From: Caproicibacter sp047777415
GTDB taxonomy: Bacteria; Bacillota; Clostridia; Oscillospirales; Acutalibacteraceae
DNA: 64,000 nt
Direction of reading: 5' to 3'
NCBI GenBank assembly: GCA_047777415.1
Contig: JBKEEO010000002.1
Coordinates: forward strand, 124,001-188,000
In this document: positions 29,134-37,278 of the stretch, in pieces
Layout of the letters: each line of letters begins with the position of its first letter
Numbering within the stretch: the stretch's first letter is position 1
The notes under the pieces: generated by a model
Database searches by the model: none
What the model was told of the DNA's origin: nothing
What the model saw: the letters and a program-made list of their open reading frames with translations, nothing else
Translations under genes and position numbers: made by a program

Positions 29134-31604
29134 TGGACACATTAAAAGGCAAGCAGATCATGGTGTGGACGTTCATGGGAAACGCCCGGATGTACGAAGC
29201 CCTCCGGGACTACGGCGACCGCATCAGCCAGATCGGGCTGTTCTCCTTTAAGGTGCGGGCCACCGGGGAGATTTACGAGAGCGGCGTGGCGATCTCGGAT
29301 ATGCTCACCTACATCAACCGGTGGCCCCATATCAAGTGGCTGCTGACGGTGGCAAATGACGGCACGAACAGCATCTTCCGCGCCCTGCGGGATAACACAA
29401 ACGGGGCGCAGGAGATGTTCCTCTCGGAGATTATCCGCATCATGGAGAAGTATCCCTGGTGTGACGGCATCGACATTGACCTGGAACGCGGGGACGGCTA
29501 TTCCACCCACGCGGCGTCCACGGCGATGTTCCGCAATATCTACAATACGGTGAAAACCTATGACGCCACGAAGCACATGAACATCTGCCTGCCGGGGATG
29601 ACTTCCGTCAATGGCTCGGTGGGCGGCGAGAACTGGTGTGTCTACGGCGACCTCAACGCTTTCTGTGACACGGCGTCCATTATGAGTTATGGCATGGCCT
29701 GGGCGGGGAGCGCACCGGGGCCGGTTTCTCCGAGAAGCTGGCTGGAGGGGATTTACGATTACGCCACCCAGGTAATGGACCCGGACAAGATCTTCCTGGG
29801 GATGCCAGCCTACGGCTGGAACTGGCAGATCTACGACACGCCGGAGAACCTGGGCGAGACCTACCGGGGCGTTTCCAACACCTACTACGCGGCAAAGTTC
29901 TGGATGACGGGGGCGTACAACTTCACGGGCGACGCCCCGCCCCAGCCTTTCATTCCCATCGTGGCCTATTGGGACGACTACGACAAGGTGCCGTATGCCT
30001 TCCCCCATGTCTACGACTACATGGAAGGTGCGGACGCTGTTTCCCGCGAGTACCCCCAGCTTGCGGGGACATACAACCGCAGACGCTACCTGACCGCCTA
30101 CGGCAAGGAGCAGAAAACCGAGTTCGGGACGGTCTATATCGACCAGGATGCCAGCGGTTACTCCAGCGCGTCCGGCATCGTCTCCATTGAAAACGGTATC
30201 GCAACCCTGGGCGATGACGGCTCGGTGACCTACAGCTTTACCGTGGACACGGCGGGAACTTACGATGTGGCGGTGCGGCTCTGCTATCCCTTCTGGGACA
30301 AGAACGGCATTTATGTGTCGCTGGACGGCAGCGCAAAGCATTTCACGGAAAACCGCCTGTGGTGGCCGTACTGGCGGAGTACCTTCTGGGCGTCCCTCGC
30401 AAGCGGCGTGTCCCTCTCCGCCGGGACGCACACCATCACCATCTCCCTGGACGTCAAAGGCGTCCAGTTTTACGGCTTCCGGGTCTGCTCCGCCTTTTCC
30501 GAGGAACCCACCGCCGGGGAAGCGACCTTCGCCCTTGCGCCCAGGAGTTTTAAGGATGTAAACGGCAACATGGCCATCCCCGATAAAGGCTTCAAGTTGA
30601 CGCTGGAGATGCTCAGAAGGAAGCCGGACTCGGCGCTCATCTGGTATGAGGACTTCCAGGATTACGGCGTGCTGGAGACGGACTACTGGATGGTGCGCTC
30701 CGGCTCCTTTGAGGTGTGGCGGTCGGATGAATATTCAATGGAGCGCGTCTACTCCCAGCTGGAAGGGCATGGGGAGCTTGCGTGGCAGTATGACGGCTTT
30801 TCGGATCTGCACCTGCGGGCAAGGCTGGCCTTCCCATCAAACGGCAGCGGACGGGCCGGCGTGTTCTGCGGCAGCCTGTTCTGCTGCTTAAACTACGATA
30901 CTCAGGCGGTGGAACTGTACAACGGCTCCACGCTCCTTGGCAGCTACAGCCAGGAGATCACGAGGACCTCCTCGGCGGATCTGCGGGGCAACCCCACCAT
31001 GTACACGGTGGAGATGCGCATCCGCGGGAACCGGGTGCGGGTATACTCTGGTTCCTCCTACACCCTGCGCTTTACGGCAACGGCCAGCGGCTTTTCCGGG
31101 GGCTATGCCGGGTACCGCTCGGACAGCGACACGGTCTGTGAACTGCTCCGCTTGGGGGACGCCTGGACGTATGAGCCGTATGAGTGGTTTGACGTGGAGA
31201 TGCCGGACGGCAGTTACAAAAGCTACGGCCGGATCAGCCGTTCCAACTGTACCTGGGATGAAGAATTCCAGGTGTTCACGCTGACCTCCGATGTGGAGGA
31301 AAGTTCCACCCGCAGCGAGGACATTTCCCTGGATTATGACTTCTTCCATTCCGACCTTTTGGAGATCTCCTGCGGCGGGAACTACACGGCGAAGGTCATA
31401 CCGAAGGACATCAACATCTGGATCGCCCGGCTGTTCCTTGGGGACGCGGACGGCTTTTCCATCCTCTACTATCAGGACGTGGACTCCCTGGTCTATTGGG
31501 CGAACCAGGCGGCGTATCGCTGGAAGCTCCGGGGGATGTGTATGTGGTCTTTGGGCCAGGAGGATATGCGGCTGTGGGAGTGGCTACCGAAGCAAACAGA
31601 ATAA
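29133..31604 (+). CDS. Tail protein with interrupted GH18 glycosidase barrel
   Basis: An 823-residue tail protein. Residues 1 to about 330 are a glycoside hydrolase 18-type TIM barrel: the signature DGIDIDLERG holds the D-x-D-x-E catalytic set, with ASIMSYGMAW and IFLGMPAYGWNW. The barrel's usual last strand, RGMCMWSLGQEDMRLWEW, is found only at the extreme C-terminus. About 450 residues are inserted, including a CBM6/35-like module (GTVYIDQDASGYSS to HTITISLDV) and a second sandwich domain. It probably degrades or binds cell-wall or capsule sugars during infection. Confidence 0.85.
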   Translation: MDTLKGKQIMVWTFMGNARMYEALRDYGDRISQIGLFSFKVRATGEIYESGVAISDMLTYINRWPHIKWLLTVANDGTNSIFRALRDNTNGAQEMFLSEIIRIMEKYPWCDGIDIDLERGDGYSTHAASTAMFRNIYNTVKTYDATKHMNICLPGMTSVNGSVGGENWCVYGDLNAFCDTASIMSYGMAWAGSAPGPVSPRSWLEGIYDYATQVMDPDKIFLGMPAYGWNWQIYDTPENLGETYRGVSNTYYAAKFWMTGAYNFTGDAPPQPFIPIVAYWDDYDKVPYAFPHVYDYMEGADAVSREYPQLAGTYNRRRYLTAYGKEQKTEFGTVYIDQDASGYSSASGIVSIENGIATLGDDGSVTYSFTVDTAGTYDVAVRLCYPFWDKNGIYVSLDGSAKHFTENRLWWPYWRSTFWASLASGVSLSAGTHTITISLDVKGVQFYGFRVCSAFSEEPTAGEATFALAPRSFKDVNGNMAIPDKGFKLTLEMLRRKPDSALIWYEDFQDYGVLETDYWMVRSGSFEVWRSDEYSMERVYSQLEGHGELAWQYDGFSDLHLRARLAFPSNGSGRAGVFCGSLFCCLNYDTQAVELYNGSTLLGSYSQEITRTSSADLRGNPTMYTVEMRIRGNRVRVYSGSSYTLRFTATASGFSGGYAGYRSDSDTVCELLRLGDAWTYEPYEWFDVEMPDGSYKSYGRISRSNCTWDEEFQVFTLTSDVEESSTRSEDISLDYDFFHSDLLEISCGGNYTAKVIPKDINIWIARLFLGDADGFSILYYQDVDSLVYWANQAAYRWKLRGMCMWSLGQEDMRLWEWLPKQTE

Positions 31605-31684
31605 CTTACGGGAACTGGCGACTGTCCATCATGGCGGCCGCTTTTTTCATACACAAAACCATTTCAAGAAACGGAGGTATCAAC

Positions 31685-32107
31685 ATGAAGGAACTTTGGA
31701 ACACGGCGCAGGTGATCTTTGCGGCCATCGGCGGGTGGCTGGGCTATTTCCTGGGCGGATGCGACGGGCTGCTCATCGCCCTGGTGGTGTTTGTCGTGGT
31801 GGACTACCTTACCGGTGTGATGTGCGCTGTCTCGGACAAGAAGCTCTCCAGCGAGGTGGGCTTTAAGGGCATCTGCCGGAAAGTGCTGATCTTCCTGCTG
31901 GTGGGGATCGCCAACATCGTGGATGTGCAGGTCATCGGCACCGGCTCGGTGCTTCGCACGGCGGTCATCTTCTTTTACCTCTCCAACGAGGGCGTGAGCC
32001 TTCTGGAGAACGCGGCGCACCTGGGGCTTCCCGTGCCGGAGAAGATGAAGGACATCCTGGCGCAGCTCCATGACCGGGCGGAAAACACAGAAAGCGAGGG
32101 AAAATAA
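31685..32107 (+). CDS. Phage holin (toxin-secretion/lysis holin family)
   Basis: A 140-residue membrane protein of the Phage_holin_4 / TcdE-like type. Hydrophobic segments are at VIFAAIGGWLGYFLGG, LLIALVVFVVVDYLTGVMC (with the family DYLTG motif), VLIFLLVGIANIVDV and VIFFYLSNEGVSLLEN, and the tail is charged. ATG 31685 follows GGAGGT; the frame is open upstream but without a start signal. It permeabilises the membrane so that the amidase encoded 3 bp downstream can reach the wall. Confidence 0.92.
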   Translation: MKELWNTAQVIFAAIGGWLGYFLGGCDGLLIALVVFVVVDYLTGVMCAVSDKKLSSEVGFKGICRKVLIFLLVGIANIVDVQVIGTGSVLRTAVIFFYLSNEGVSLLENAAHLGLPVPEKMKDILAQLHDRAENTESEGK

Positions 32108-32109
32108 CT

Positions 32110-33075
32110 ATGGCTTACACGAACAGTTCACTGGTATCTTACACGAAACTCAGCCCCAACCACTCCGGGCAGCGGACGCACTCTATTGACCGCATCACGC
32201 CCCACTGCGTGGTAGGGCAATGCTCGGTGGAAACGCTGGGCAGTATCTTCCTGCCGGCTTCCAAACAGGCAAGCTGCAACTACGGCATCGGTGTGGATGG
32301 CCGGGTCGGGATGTATGTGGAGGAAAAGAACCGCTCCTGGTGTTCTTCCTCCAGCGCAAACGACCAGCGGGCGGTCACCATCGAGTGCGCGTCCGACACT
32401 ACGGAGCCATATGCCTTTAAGGATGTGGTCTATCAGACGCTCATTAAGCTCTTCGTGGACATCTGCCGACGCAACGGCAAGAGCAGGCTCCTGTGGCTGG
32501 GCGATAAGGATAAGACGCTCTCTTATGAGCCGAAGCCCGATGAGATGGTGCTGACCGTCCACCGCTGGTTTGCCAACAAGTCCTGTCCGGGGAACTGGAT
32601 GTACGCCCGGATGGGCGACCTTGCGGAGAAGGTCACGGCGCAGCTTGGCGGCAGCGCGTCCGGGGACGCGGATGCCGGGCATCCTGAAAAGCTGACAGAG
32701 GGCTATTACCGTGTCCGCAAGACCTGGGCGGACGCTAAGAGCCAGAAAGGCGCGTACAAGATCCTTTCCAACGCCAAGAAGTGTGCTGATGCCAATCCCG
32801 GCTGCAGTGTGTTTGACAATAATGGCGTGAACATCTATACGCCGGGCAGTTCTGCTGCGGCGGAGGACGTGCCGTTTACCGTCAGGGTCGGCATCTCCGA
32901 CCTGAACATCCGTAAAGGGCCGGGGACGGATTACGCCAAGACCGGGGCCTTTACCGGGAAAGGCGTATTTACCATTATGGAGGTGCAGTCCGGGCAGGGT
33001 TCCACGGCTGGCTGGGGCCGGTTGAAATCCGGCGCCGGATGGATTTCGCTGGACTACGCGGAGAAAACGAAATAA
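32110..33075 (+). CDS. N-acetylmuramoyl-L-alanine amidase endolysin with SH3 domain
   Basis: A 321-residue endolysin. Residues about 20-185 are an amidase-2-like (PGRP/NALAA) domain, with RITPHCVVGQ carrying a zinc His, YGIGVDGRVGMYVEE, and LTVHRWFANKSCPG carrying another His and the Cys. A linker and the GYYRVRKTWADAKSQKGAY segment follow, and residues about 255-318 form an SH3-type wall-binding domain (VRVGISDLNIRKGPGTDY, GWGRLKSGAGWISLDY). No signal peptide is seen, so export depends on the holin. A terminator follows directly. Confidence 0.93.
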   Translation: MAYTNSSLVSYTKLSPNHSGQRTHSIDRITPHCVVGQCSVETLGSIFLPASKQASCNYGIGVDGRVGMYVEEKNRSWCSSSSANDQRAVTIECASDTTEPYAFKDVVYQTLIKLFVDICRRNGKSRLLWLGDKDKTLSYEPKPDEMVLTVHRWFANKSCPGNWMYARMGDLAEKVTAQLGGSASGDADAGHPEKLTEGYYRVRKTWADAKSQKGAYKILSNAKKCADANPGCSVFDNNGVNIYTPGSSAAAEDVPFTVRVGISDLNIRKGPGTDYAKTGAFTGKGVFTIMEVQSGQGSTAGWGRLKSGAGWISLDYAEKTK

Positions 33076-33090
33076 CGGATCGATTGGAAA

Positions 33091-33139
33091 GCCCGTGTGC
33101 ATTCGGCTCTGACAGCCGTCTGCCCACGGGCGTTTTTTT
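33091..33139 (+). terminator. Rho-independent terminator after the lysis genes
   Basis: GCCCGTG (33091-33097) pairs with CACGGGC (33125-33131), enclosing a GGCT/AGCC inner hairpin, and seven T follow. It closes the long late operon and separates it from the recombinase module. Confidence 0.85.
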
Positions 33140-33216
33140 ATGCCGTCCGCTGAAACCGCCGGATTCTGTCCTTTCAGAGATAGAGGGTGAACCTCTTAAC
33201 GATTGGAGGGACAGCG

Positions 33217-33630
33217 ATGACAAACGAACAGAGAATGATCGTATCCTCCCTCCGGGCACAGGGCATGGGCTACGGCGCGATTGCCCGGAAGGTCGGGATC
33301 TCGGAAAATACAGTAAAATCCTTCTGCCGCAGGAACGCGCAGAAAGCGGAAGCACCACAGCAGGATACCAAGAGTCGGGTACACCGCTGCCTGTGCTGCG
33401 GGGCGCCGGTTGCCCAGCACGCCGGCCGGAAGGAGAAGAAGTTCTGCTCTGACAAGTGCAGGAACAAGTGGTGGAATGCCCATCTCGATCAAGTTGACCG
33501 CAGGGCGATCCGGGAGGTCACCTGTGCAAACTGCGGCAGGATATTTTCGGTTTACGGGTGCGCCGAGAGAAAGTACTGCAGCCATGCATGCTACATCCAG
33601 CACCGGTTTGGAGGTGGCGGCAGTGAGTAA
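33217..33630 (+). CDS. Helix-turn-helix protein with two zinc knuckles
   Basis: A 137-residue protein. Residues 1-40 are a sigma/resolvase-like HTH (SSLRAQGMGYGAIARKVGIS then ENTVKSFCRRN). Residues about 55-85 hold CLCCGAPV with KKFCSDKCRNKWW, and about 100-130 hold CANCGRIF with RKYCSHACYIQH, two treble-clef-like zinc units. It precedes the SHOCT and recombinase genes, with overlapping ends, in a set often seen at the end of Firmicutes elements. It may act as directionality factor or regulator for the recombinases; that is inference. Confidence 0.75.
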   Translation: MTNEQRMIVSSLRAQGMGYGAIARKVGISENTVKSFCRRNAQKAEAPQQDTKSRVHRCLCCGAPVAQHAGRKEKKFCSDKCRNKWWNAHLDQVDRRAIREVTCANCGRIFSVYGCAERKYCSHACYIQHRFGGGGSE

Positions 33631-33793
33631 GGAGCAGCTAAAGAATGAAAAGCTCTACCAGGCGACCATGAGCATGGTCAGGCGGATGCTGGAAAACGGG
33701 CTGATCAGCGAGGAAGAGTACCGTCAGATCGATACAATGTTCCTGGAGAAATACCACCCTGTTTTCGGCACATTATTCTCCGAAATCCGTTGA
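33623..33793 (+). CDS. SHOCT-domain small protein
   Basis: A 56-residue protein, LKNEKLYQATMSMVRRMLEN then GLISEEEYRQIDTMFLEKY, which is the SHOCT (short C-terminal) helix-hairpin seen in many element-borne proteins and thought to mediate oligomerisation. GTG 33623 has GAGGTGG upstream and overlaps the zinc protein's stop by 8 bp. It lies 50 bp before the first recombinase. This short gene is standard in such recombinase modules; its function is unknown. Confidence 0.8.
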   Translation: MSKEQLKNEKLYQATMSMVRRMLENGLISEEEYRQIDTMFLEKYHPVFGTLFSEIR

Positions 33794-33843
33794 CTTTACG
33801 CGCCTTTAGAGTGATGTATAGAGACGGAAAGGAGGGCTATTTC

Positions 33844-35622
33844 ATGCCGAATTTAAGGAAAATCGAAGCGGTCGTTCCCGCCATCCGGGAAAAGAAAAAG
33901 GTGGCCGCGTATGCCAGGGTGTCCATGCAGTCGGAACGGATGCTGCACTCCCTTTCCGCACAGGTGAGCTATTACAGCGGGCTGATCCAGAAGAACCCGG
34001 ATTGGGAATATGCCGGCGTTTATGCGGACGACTTTATTTCCGGTACCAATACGGTCAAGCGCGATGAGTTTAGGCGGATGCTCGCGGACTGCGAGGCCGG
34101 CAAGATCGACATCATCCTGACAAAGAGCATTTCGCGGTTTGCCAGGAACACGGTGGACCTTCTGGAAACGGTGCGGCACTTAAAAGACCTGGGCATTGAG
34201 GTGCGCTTTGAGAAGGAAAACATCCGCTCGATGGACGGGGACGGCGAACTGATGCTGACCATCCTGGCGTCCTTTGCCCAGGAGGAGAGCCGCAGCATTT
34301 CCGACAATGTGAAATGGGGAACGAGAAAGCGGTTTGAAAAGGGCATTCCAAACGGCCGCTTTCAAATCTATGGCTACCGCTGGGAGGGCGACCATCTGGT
34401 CATCCAGGAGGATGAAGCGAGGATTGTCCGGCTCATCTATGACAATTACCTGAATGGCCTGTCAGCGGAAACCACGGAAAAACAGCTTGCCGAAATGGGC
34501 ATAAAGTCCTATAAAGGCCAGCACTTCGGCAATTCATCCATCCGGCAGATCCTCGGCAACATCACCTACACGGGAAATCTCCTGTTTCAGAAGGAATATG
34601 TAATAGACCCCATCAGCAAGAAAAGCAAAATCAACCGTGGGGAGCTGCCGCAGTATTTTGTAGAGAATACCCACGAGGCCATTATCCCGATGGAGATATA
34701 CCAGGCGGTGCAGGAAGAAAAAGTGCGCCGCCGGGAGCTTGGGGCGCTGGCAAACTGGAGCATCAACACCTCCTGCTTTACCAGCAGGATTAAATGTCCC
34801 CTCTGCGGGAAGAACTACCGTAGGAGCGGCAAGCGCCAGCGCAAGAACCCGGATGAGGTATACTACATCTGGATCTGTCGGACAAAGAGTGAAAAGGGCG
34901 CAAAATCCTGCCCCGCAAAGGCAATCCCGGAAAAGGCGCTGAAAGCCGCGTGCGCGGAGGTGCTTGGAACAGCCGAGTTTGACGATGCCGTATTTTCTGC
35001 ACAGATTGAACAGATTTATGTAGTTGGTGACGATACGCTGGAATTCCATTTTTATGACGGCTCGGTTCTGGGAAAGAAATGGAAATCTACATCCAAAAAG
35101 GACTGGTGGACCGAGGAACGCAGAGCCGCCTGGGGAGAGCTTCACAAGCACAAGGCAACCAATCCGAACCGGCGCAGGTTTTACGAATTTACAGGGCTTA
35201 TCAAGTGCGGGCAGTGCGGCGAGAGCTTCCGCTGCCAGAGCATGACCCGGAAAGACGGCACACGCATCAGAAGCTGGCACTGCGGAAGGACCTGCGGGAA
35301 TACAAACATCCGGGATGAGATTCTGAAAAGTATGGTCTGCGATGTCCTCAGCCTGGATGCTTTTTCCGAAGAGTCGATGGATGCGGCGCTGGAGAAAATC
35401 ACCGTGAATGGTACGGCGGTACGGTTCCACCTCCGTGACGGCAGCGTTGCGGAGCGCGAATACACCCAGCCGAAGCGAAAAGGCACAAAGCACACGGAAG
35501 AATTTAAAGAGCATATGCGCCAGCTCATGAAGGCCAAATGGAAGGAGGGGAAAATGCATGGCACAAAGAAAAGTGACAACCATTCCGGCCACGATCAGCC
35601 GGTACACGGCGGTACCGATTAA
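33844..35622 (+). CDS. Large serine recombinase 1
   Basis: A 592-residue integrase-type serine recombinase. The catalytic N-domain shows VAAYARVSMQSE with the nucleophile Ser, ILTKSISRFARN and the ILASFAQEESRSISDN helix. The recombinase domain and a first zinc ribbon (IKCPLCGKNYRR with later Cys pair) follow. Unusually a second zinc ribbon (LIKCGQCGESFRCQ, SWHCGRTCGN) and a basic tail come after it. ATG 33844 follows AAAGGAGG. Its end overlaps the next recombinase by 65 bp. It inserts or excises the prophage, alone or with its partner. Confidence 0.92.
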   Translation: MPNLRKIEAVVPAIREKKKVAAYARVSMQSERMLHSLSAQVSYYSGLIQKNPDWEYAGVYADDFISGTNTVKRDEFRRMLADCEAGKIDIILTKSISRFARNTVDLLETVRHLKDLGIEVRFEKENIRSMDGDGELMLTILASFAQEESRSISDNVKWGTRKRFEKGIPNGRFQIYGYRWEGDHLVIQEDEARIVRLIYDNYLNGLSAETTEKQLAEMGIKSYKGQHFGNSSIRQILGNITYTGNLLFQKEYVIDPISKKSKINRGELPQYFVENTHEAIIPMEIYQAVQEEKVRRRELGALANWSINTSCFTSRIKCPLCGKNYRRSGKRQRKNPDEVYYIWICRTKSEKGAKSCPAKAIPEKALKAACAEVLGTAEFDDAVFSAQIEQIYVVGDDTLEFHFYDGSVLGKKWKSTSKKDWWTEERRAAWGELHKHKATNPNRRRFYEFTGLIKCGQCGESFRCQSMTRKDGTRIRSWHCGRTCGNTNIRDEILKSMVCDVLSLDAFSEESMDAALEKITVNGTAVRFHLRDGSVAEREYTQPKRKGTKHTEEFKEHMRQLMKAKWKEGKMHGTKKSDNHSGHDQPVHGGTD

Positions 35623-37147
35623 CAGCACAAAGAAACGCCGCGTTGCCGGGTATGCCCGCGTCTCCACCGACCACGAGGATCAGGTCACCAGCTACGAGGC
35701 GCAGGTGGACTATTACACGAATTACATCAAGGGGCGGGACGATTGGGAGTTTGTCGCTATCTATACGGATGAAGGGATTTCTGCAACGAACACCCGGCGG
35801 CGCGAAGGCTTCAAGGCAATGGTAGCGGACGCCCTTGCCGGGAAGATTGACCTCATCGTCACAAAAAGCGTCAGCCGGTTTGCCAGAAACACCGTGGACA
35901 GCCTGACCACGGTGCGGATGCTCAAAGAAAAAGGTGTGGAGATTTATTTTGAAAAGGAAAATATCTGGACGTTGGACGCCAAGGGCGAGCTGCTCATCAC
36001 CATCATGTCCAGCCTTGCCCAGGAGGAGAGCCGGAGTATTTCGGAGAACACCACCTGGGGACAGCGGAAGCGGTTCGCGGACGGCAAGGCGAGCGTGGCT
36101 TACAAGCGGTTTCTGGGATATGACCGGGGACCGAACGGCGGCTTTGTGGTCAATCCGGAGCAGGCAAAGACCGTCAAGCTGATTTACAAGCTGTTTCTGG
36201 ACGGGCTGACCTGCCACGCCATCGCCAAGGAACTGACGGGGCGGAAACTTCCGACTCCCGGCGGCAAGGCAGTCTGGAGCCAGAGCACCGTCCGCAGTAT
36301 CCTTACCAATGAGAAGTACAAAGGCGACGCCCTCCTGCAAAAGGAGTTCACAGTGGACTTTCTCCAGAAGAAGACAAAGAAAAACGAGGGCGAGGTGCCG
36401 CAGTATTATGTGGAGGGCAACCACGAAGCCATCATCGATCCGGTAACCTTCGACTATGTCCAGGCGGAGATGGCAAGGCGGACAAGGGACAAGCACCGCT
36501 ACAGCGGCGTGAGTATGTTCTCTTCCAAAATTAAGTGCGGCGAGTGCGGGTGCTGGTACGGCTCCAAGGTCTGGCACTCCACAGATAAATACCGCCGGGT
36601 CATCTACCAGTGCAATCACAAATACAAAGGCGGAAAGCCATGCGGCACGCCCCATGTCACGGAGGAACAGGTCAAGGACGCTTTCGTCCGTGCGGTCAAC
36701 ATCCTGCTCTCGGAAAAGGACGAGCTGGGTGCCAATGTACGGGCGGTTATCGCCGTGCTGTGTGGCAGCGCGGAACTGGAAAAGCGTCAGGCGGAACTGA
36801 AGGAAGAACTGGAGGTTGTCGTGGGGCTGGTGGAGCGGTGCGTGGCGGAGAACGCCCGGACGGCTCTCGACCAGGATGAATATTCGGAGCGTTACAACGG
36901 GCTGGTGAGCCGGTATGAAGCGGTCAAGGCGCAGTTTGATGAAGTTACCCAGGCGATTGCCGATAAAGCCGACCGGAAGAAGCTGCTGGAGCAGTTTCTC
37001 CACACGGTGGAGACGCAGGAGCCGGTTACAGAATTTGACGAGCGGCTATGGTCGAGCCTGGTGGATTTCGTAACGGTGAACAGCGAGAAGGACATCTGTG
37101 TAACCTTTAAGGATGAGACAGAGATAAAACTGCAGTTAATGCGATAA
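35558..37147 (+). CDS. Large serine recombinase 2
   Basis: A 529-residue serine recombinase related to the first. The catalytic domain shows VAGYARVSTDHEDQ, VTKSVSRFARNTVD and SSLAQEESRSISENTTWG. A zinc ribbon IKCGECGCWYGSK with a later Cys pair, and a coiled-coil segment at about 410-490 (LEKRQAELKEELEVVVGLVE), complete the large-integrase architecture. It starts inside the end of recombinase 1, so both are made from one message. The attachment site should be close to its 3' end. Both catalytic serines are present, so neither looks dead. Confidence 0.92.
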   Translation: MAQRKVTTIPATISRYTAVPINSTKKRRVAGYARVSTDHEDQVTSYEAQVDYYTNYIKGRDDWEFVAIYTDEGISATNTRRREGFKAMVADALAGKIDLIVTKSVSRFARNTVDSLTTVRMLKEKGVEIYFEKENIWTLDAKGELLITIMSSLAQEESRSISENTTWGQRKRFADGKASVAYKRFLGYDRGPNGGFVVNPEQAKTVKLIYKLFLDGLTCHAIAKELTGRKLPTPGGKAVWSQSTVRSILTNEKYKGDALLQKEFTVDFLQKKTKKNEGEVPQYYVEGNHEAIIDPVTFDYVQAEMARRTRDKHRYSGVSMFSSKIKCGECGCWYGSKVWHSTDKYRRVIYQCNHKYKGGKPCGTPHVTEEQVKDAFVRAVNILLSEKDELGANVRAVIAVLCGSAELEKRQAELKEELEVVVGLVERCVAENARTALDQDEYSERYNGLVSRYEAVKAQFDEVTQAIADKADRKKLLEQFLHTVETQEPVTEFDERLWSSLVDFVTVNSEKDICVTFKDETEIKLQLMR

Positions 37148-37278
37148 ATCTTACTTACCTGCCTAAATACAATAAGAATGCAATGAAGGCGAAACGGCTA
37201 TGAACAAGCGGATTAAGCCGATACGAAAGCAATTTGACAGTTGAAATGAAGTTAAAAAGGTGGTTTACTAACTTGCGA

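Larger units (their letters stand above)
1..37150 (+). mobile_element. Prophage, right-hand portion, truncated by the window start
   Basis: About 37 kb of co-directional, closely packed genes in the order replication, small terminase, modification, accessory island, large terminase, portal, protease, capsid, connectors, tail, lysis and serine recombinases. Codon use is strongly GC-rich (many GGC, CTG, GCG codons), while everything after about 37,150 is visibly AT-richer, so the element probably came from a different genomic background. The left end lies outside the window. The right end should lie just after the second recombinase, but an insertion sequence sits there and I cannot identify the attachment core. 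All core virion modules look intact, so a functional phage is possible. Confidence 0.93.
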
